From Lycium barbarum (taxonomy: Eukaryota > Streptophyta > Magnoliopsida > Solanales > Solanaceae), in assembly GCF_019175385.1 (NCBI RefSeq), contig NC_083342.1:122512376-122576375 (forward strand): a stretch of DNA of 64,000 nt, given 5' to 3'. The notes under the pieces are model-generated. The model ran no database searches. It was not told the origin of the DNA and saw only the letters and a program-made list of their open reading frames with translations. The position numbers and the translations under genes were made by a program. Below, piece after piece: positions 63,480 to 64,000 of this stretch (the first letter of the stretch is position 1; each line of letters begins with the position of its first letter).

Positions 63480-64000
63480 GACTCATATGAAAAGAGTCTT
63501 GGATTTTCACAAAATTACACCGATACTGTTCGTATAATGACTATCCTCTCCCTAGGGGAAACCATGGAGTGGGGGTGAGCATGATCCCATATTGGAAACT
63601 TCGGTCCAGTAATTTCAGTATTCAATTTTTGAAAATACCATTATCGTATCAAATTAATTCTATATGGTTGGTATTTTTAAGTTTGGTTTCCGTATTTTGT
63701 GATACGGTAAATTGGTAATCATAATTTGATCTATTTCAACTTACATATTACAAAATTGTAGAGAATTATGACTTCGGTTATTCACAAAATGTCTAAATTA
63801 TATCGTACTAACACCTTACACATGTAAAAATAATCAAAAGAAAGTACAATCAATACCCTTCGTATATTAATTACACAAAAAGAGTGTTTCAATCAAGATA
63901 GATTAGTCAAAATTTCAACGTCTAAACAACTAGTTTTATCTAATCCTAATTTATATATTTGCTAATATTATAATATAGTACTCATATATATGAATTGTAT
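63480..64000. other. Upstream region of SPT16 copy 2
   Basis: Distal promoter and flank. From about 63570 'GGTGAGCATGATCCCATATT' followed by 'TATCGTA' and 'GATACGGTAAATTGG' words suggests the start of another CCGAAC-type repeat that runs out of the window; this is weak. Confidence 0.35.

Overview
This is a plant nuclear genomic window, most likely from a member of the Solanaceae. The genes have many exons with GT-AG introns, the encoded proteins are plant families, and the intergenic DNA is AT-rich and full of short non-autonomous elements that resemble Solanaceae-type repeats. These include tRNA-type SINE remnants, Stowaway-like MITEs, repeats rich in the hexamer CCGAAC, and Helitron-like ends. 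The family assignment is an inference from these repeats and from protein style, not from a database search.

Six protein-coding genes can be reconstructed, all splice sites being read by eye. From left to right they are: a secreted GH28 polygalacturonase (minus, 746-2743, 6 exons, 454 aa); a U11/U12-20K/ZMAT5-like double zinc-finger protein (minus, 9576-12936, 4 exons, 129 aa); a SHAGGY/GSK3 kinase of the SK11/12/13 type (minus, 15692-20546, 12 coding exons, 409 aa); an RPAP2/RTR1-type RNA polymerase II CTD phosphatase homolog (RIMA type, minus, 35119-41088, 6 exons, 659 aa); and two full-length FACT subunit SPT16 paralogs, one on plus (49239-52454, 1071 aa) and one on minus (58672-61863, 1063 aa). 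The SPT16 genes face each other tail to tail about 6 kb apart. Each has an uninterrupted coding exon and a 5' UTR that appears to contain an intron.

The gaps are largely transposon debris. 5.4-7.2 kb holds a direct duplication and a long-TIR element with a second TIR element nested in it. 13.1-15.0 kb holds a MITE, an internally deleted hAT transposase remnant and a 42-bp minisatellite. 22-34 kb is a gene-free repeat field. It has Helitron-like 3' ends, a Stowaway-like element, a chloroplast 5S rRNA fragment, a repeat with a nested SINE, a large foldback and a complex tandem array. 43.6-47.0 kb holds a tandem duplication, a clean Stowaway MITE and a long-TIR foldback. 53.8-56.7 kb, between the SPT16 genes, holds two further TIR-type repeats, another Helitron-like end and a (TA)n microsatellite.

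Three of the gene products act on RNA polymerase II: the RPAP2-like phosphatase and both SPT16 copies. One probably acts in minor-intron splicing. There is no sign that the genes form a functional cluster. The most noteworthy items are the inverted SPT16 pair, the ~0.6 kb foldback at 28.3-28.9 kb, the hAT deletion derivative joining an N-terminal leader to the C-terminal domain, the organelle 5S rRNA insertion, and unassigned exon-like islands at 7.5-9.4 kb. No clearly new biological system was recognised.
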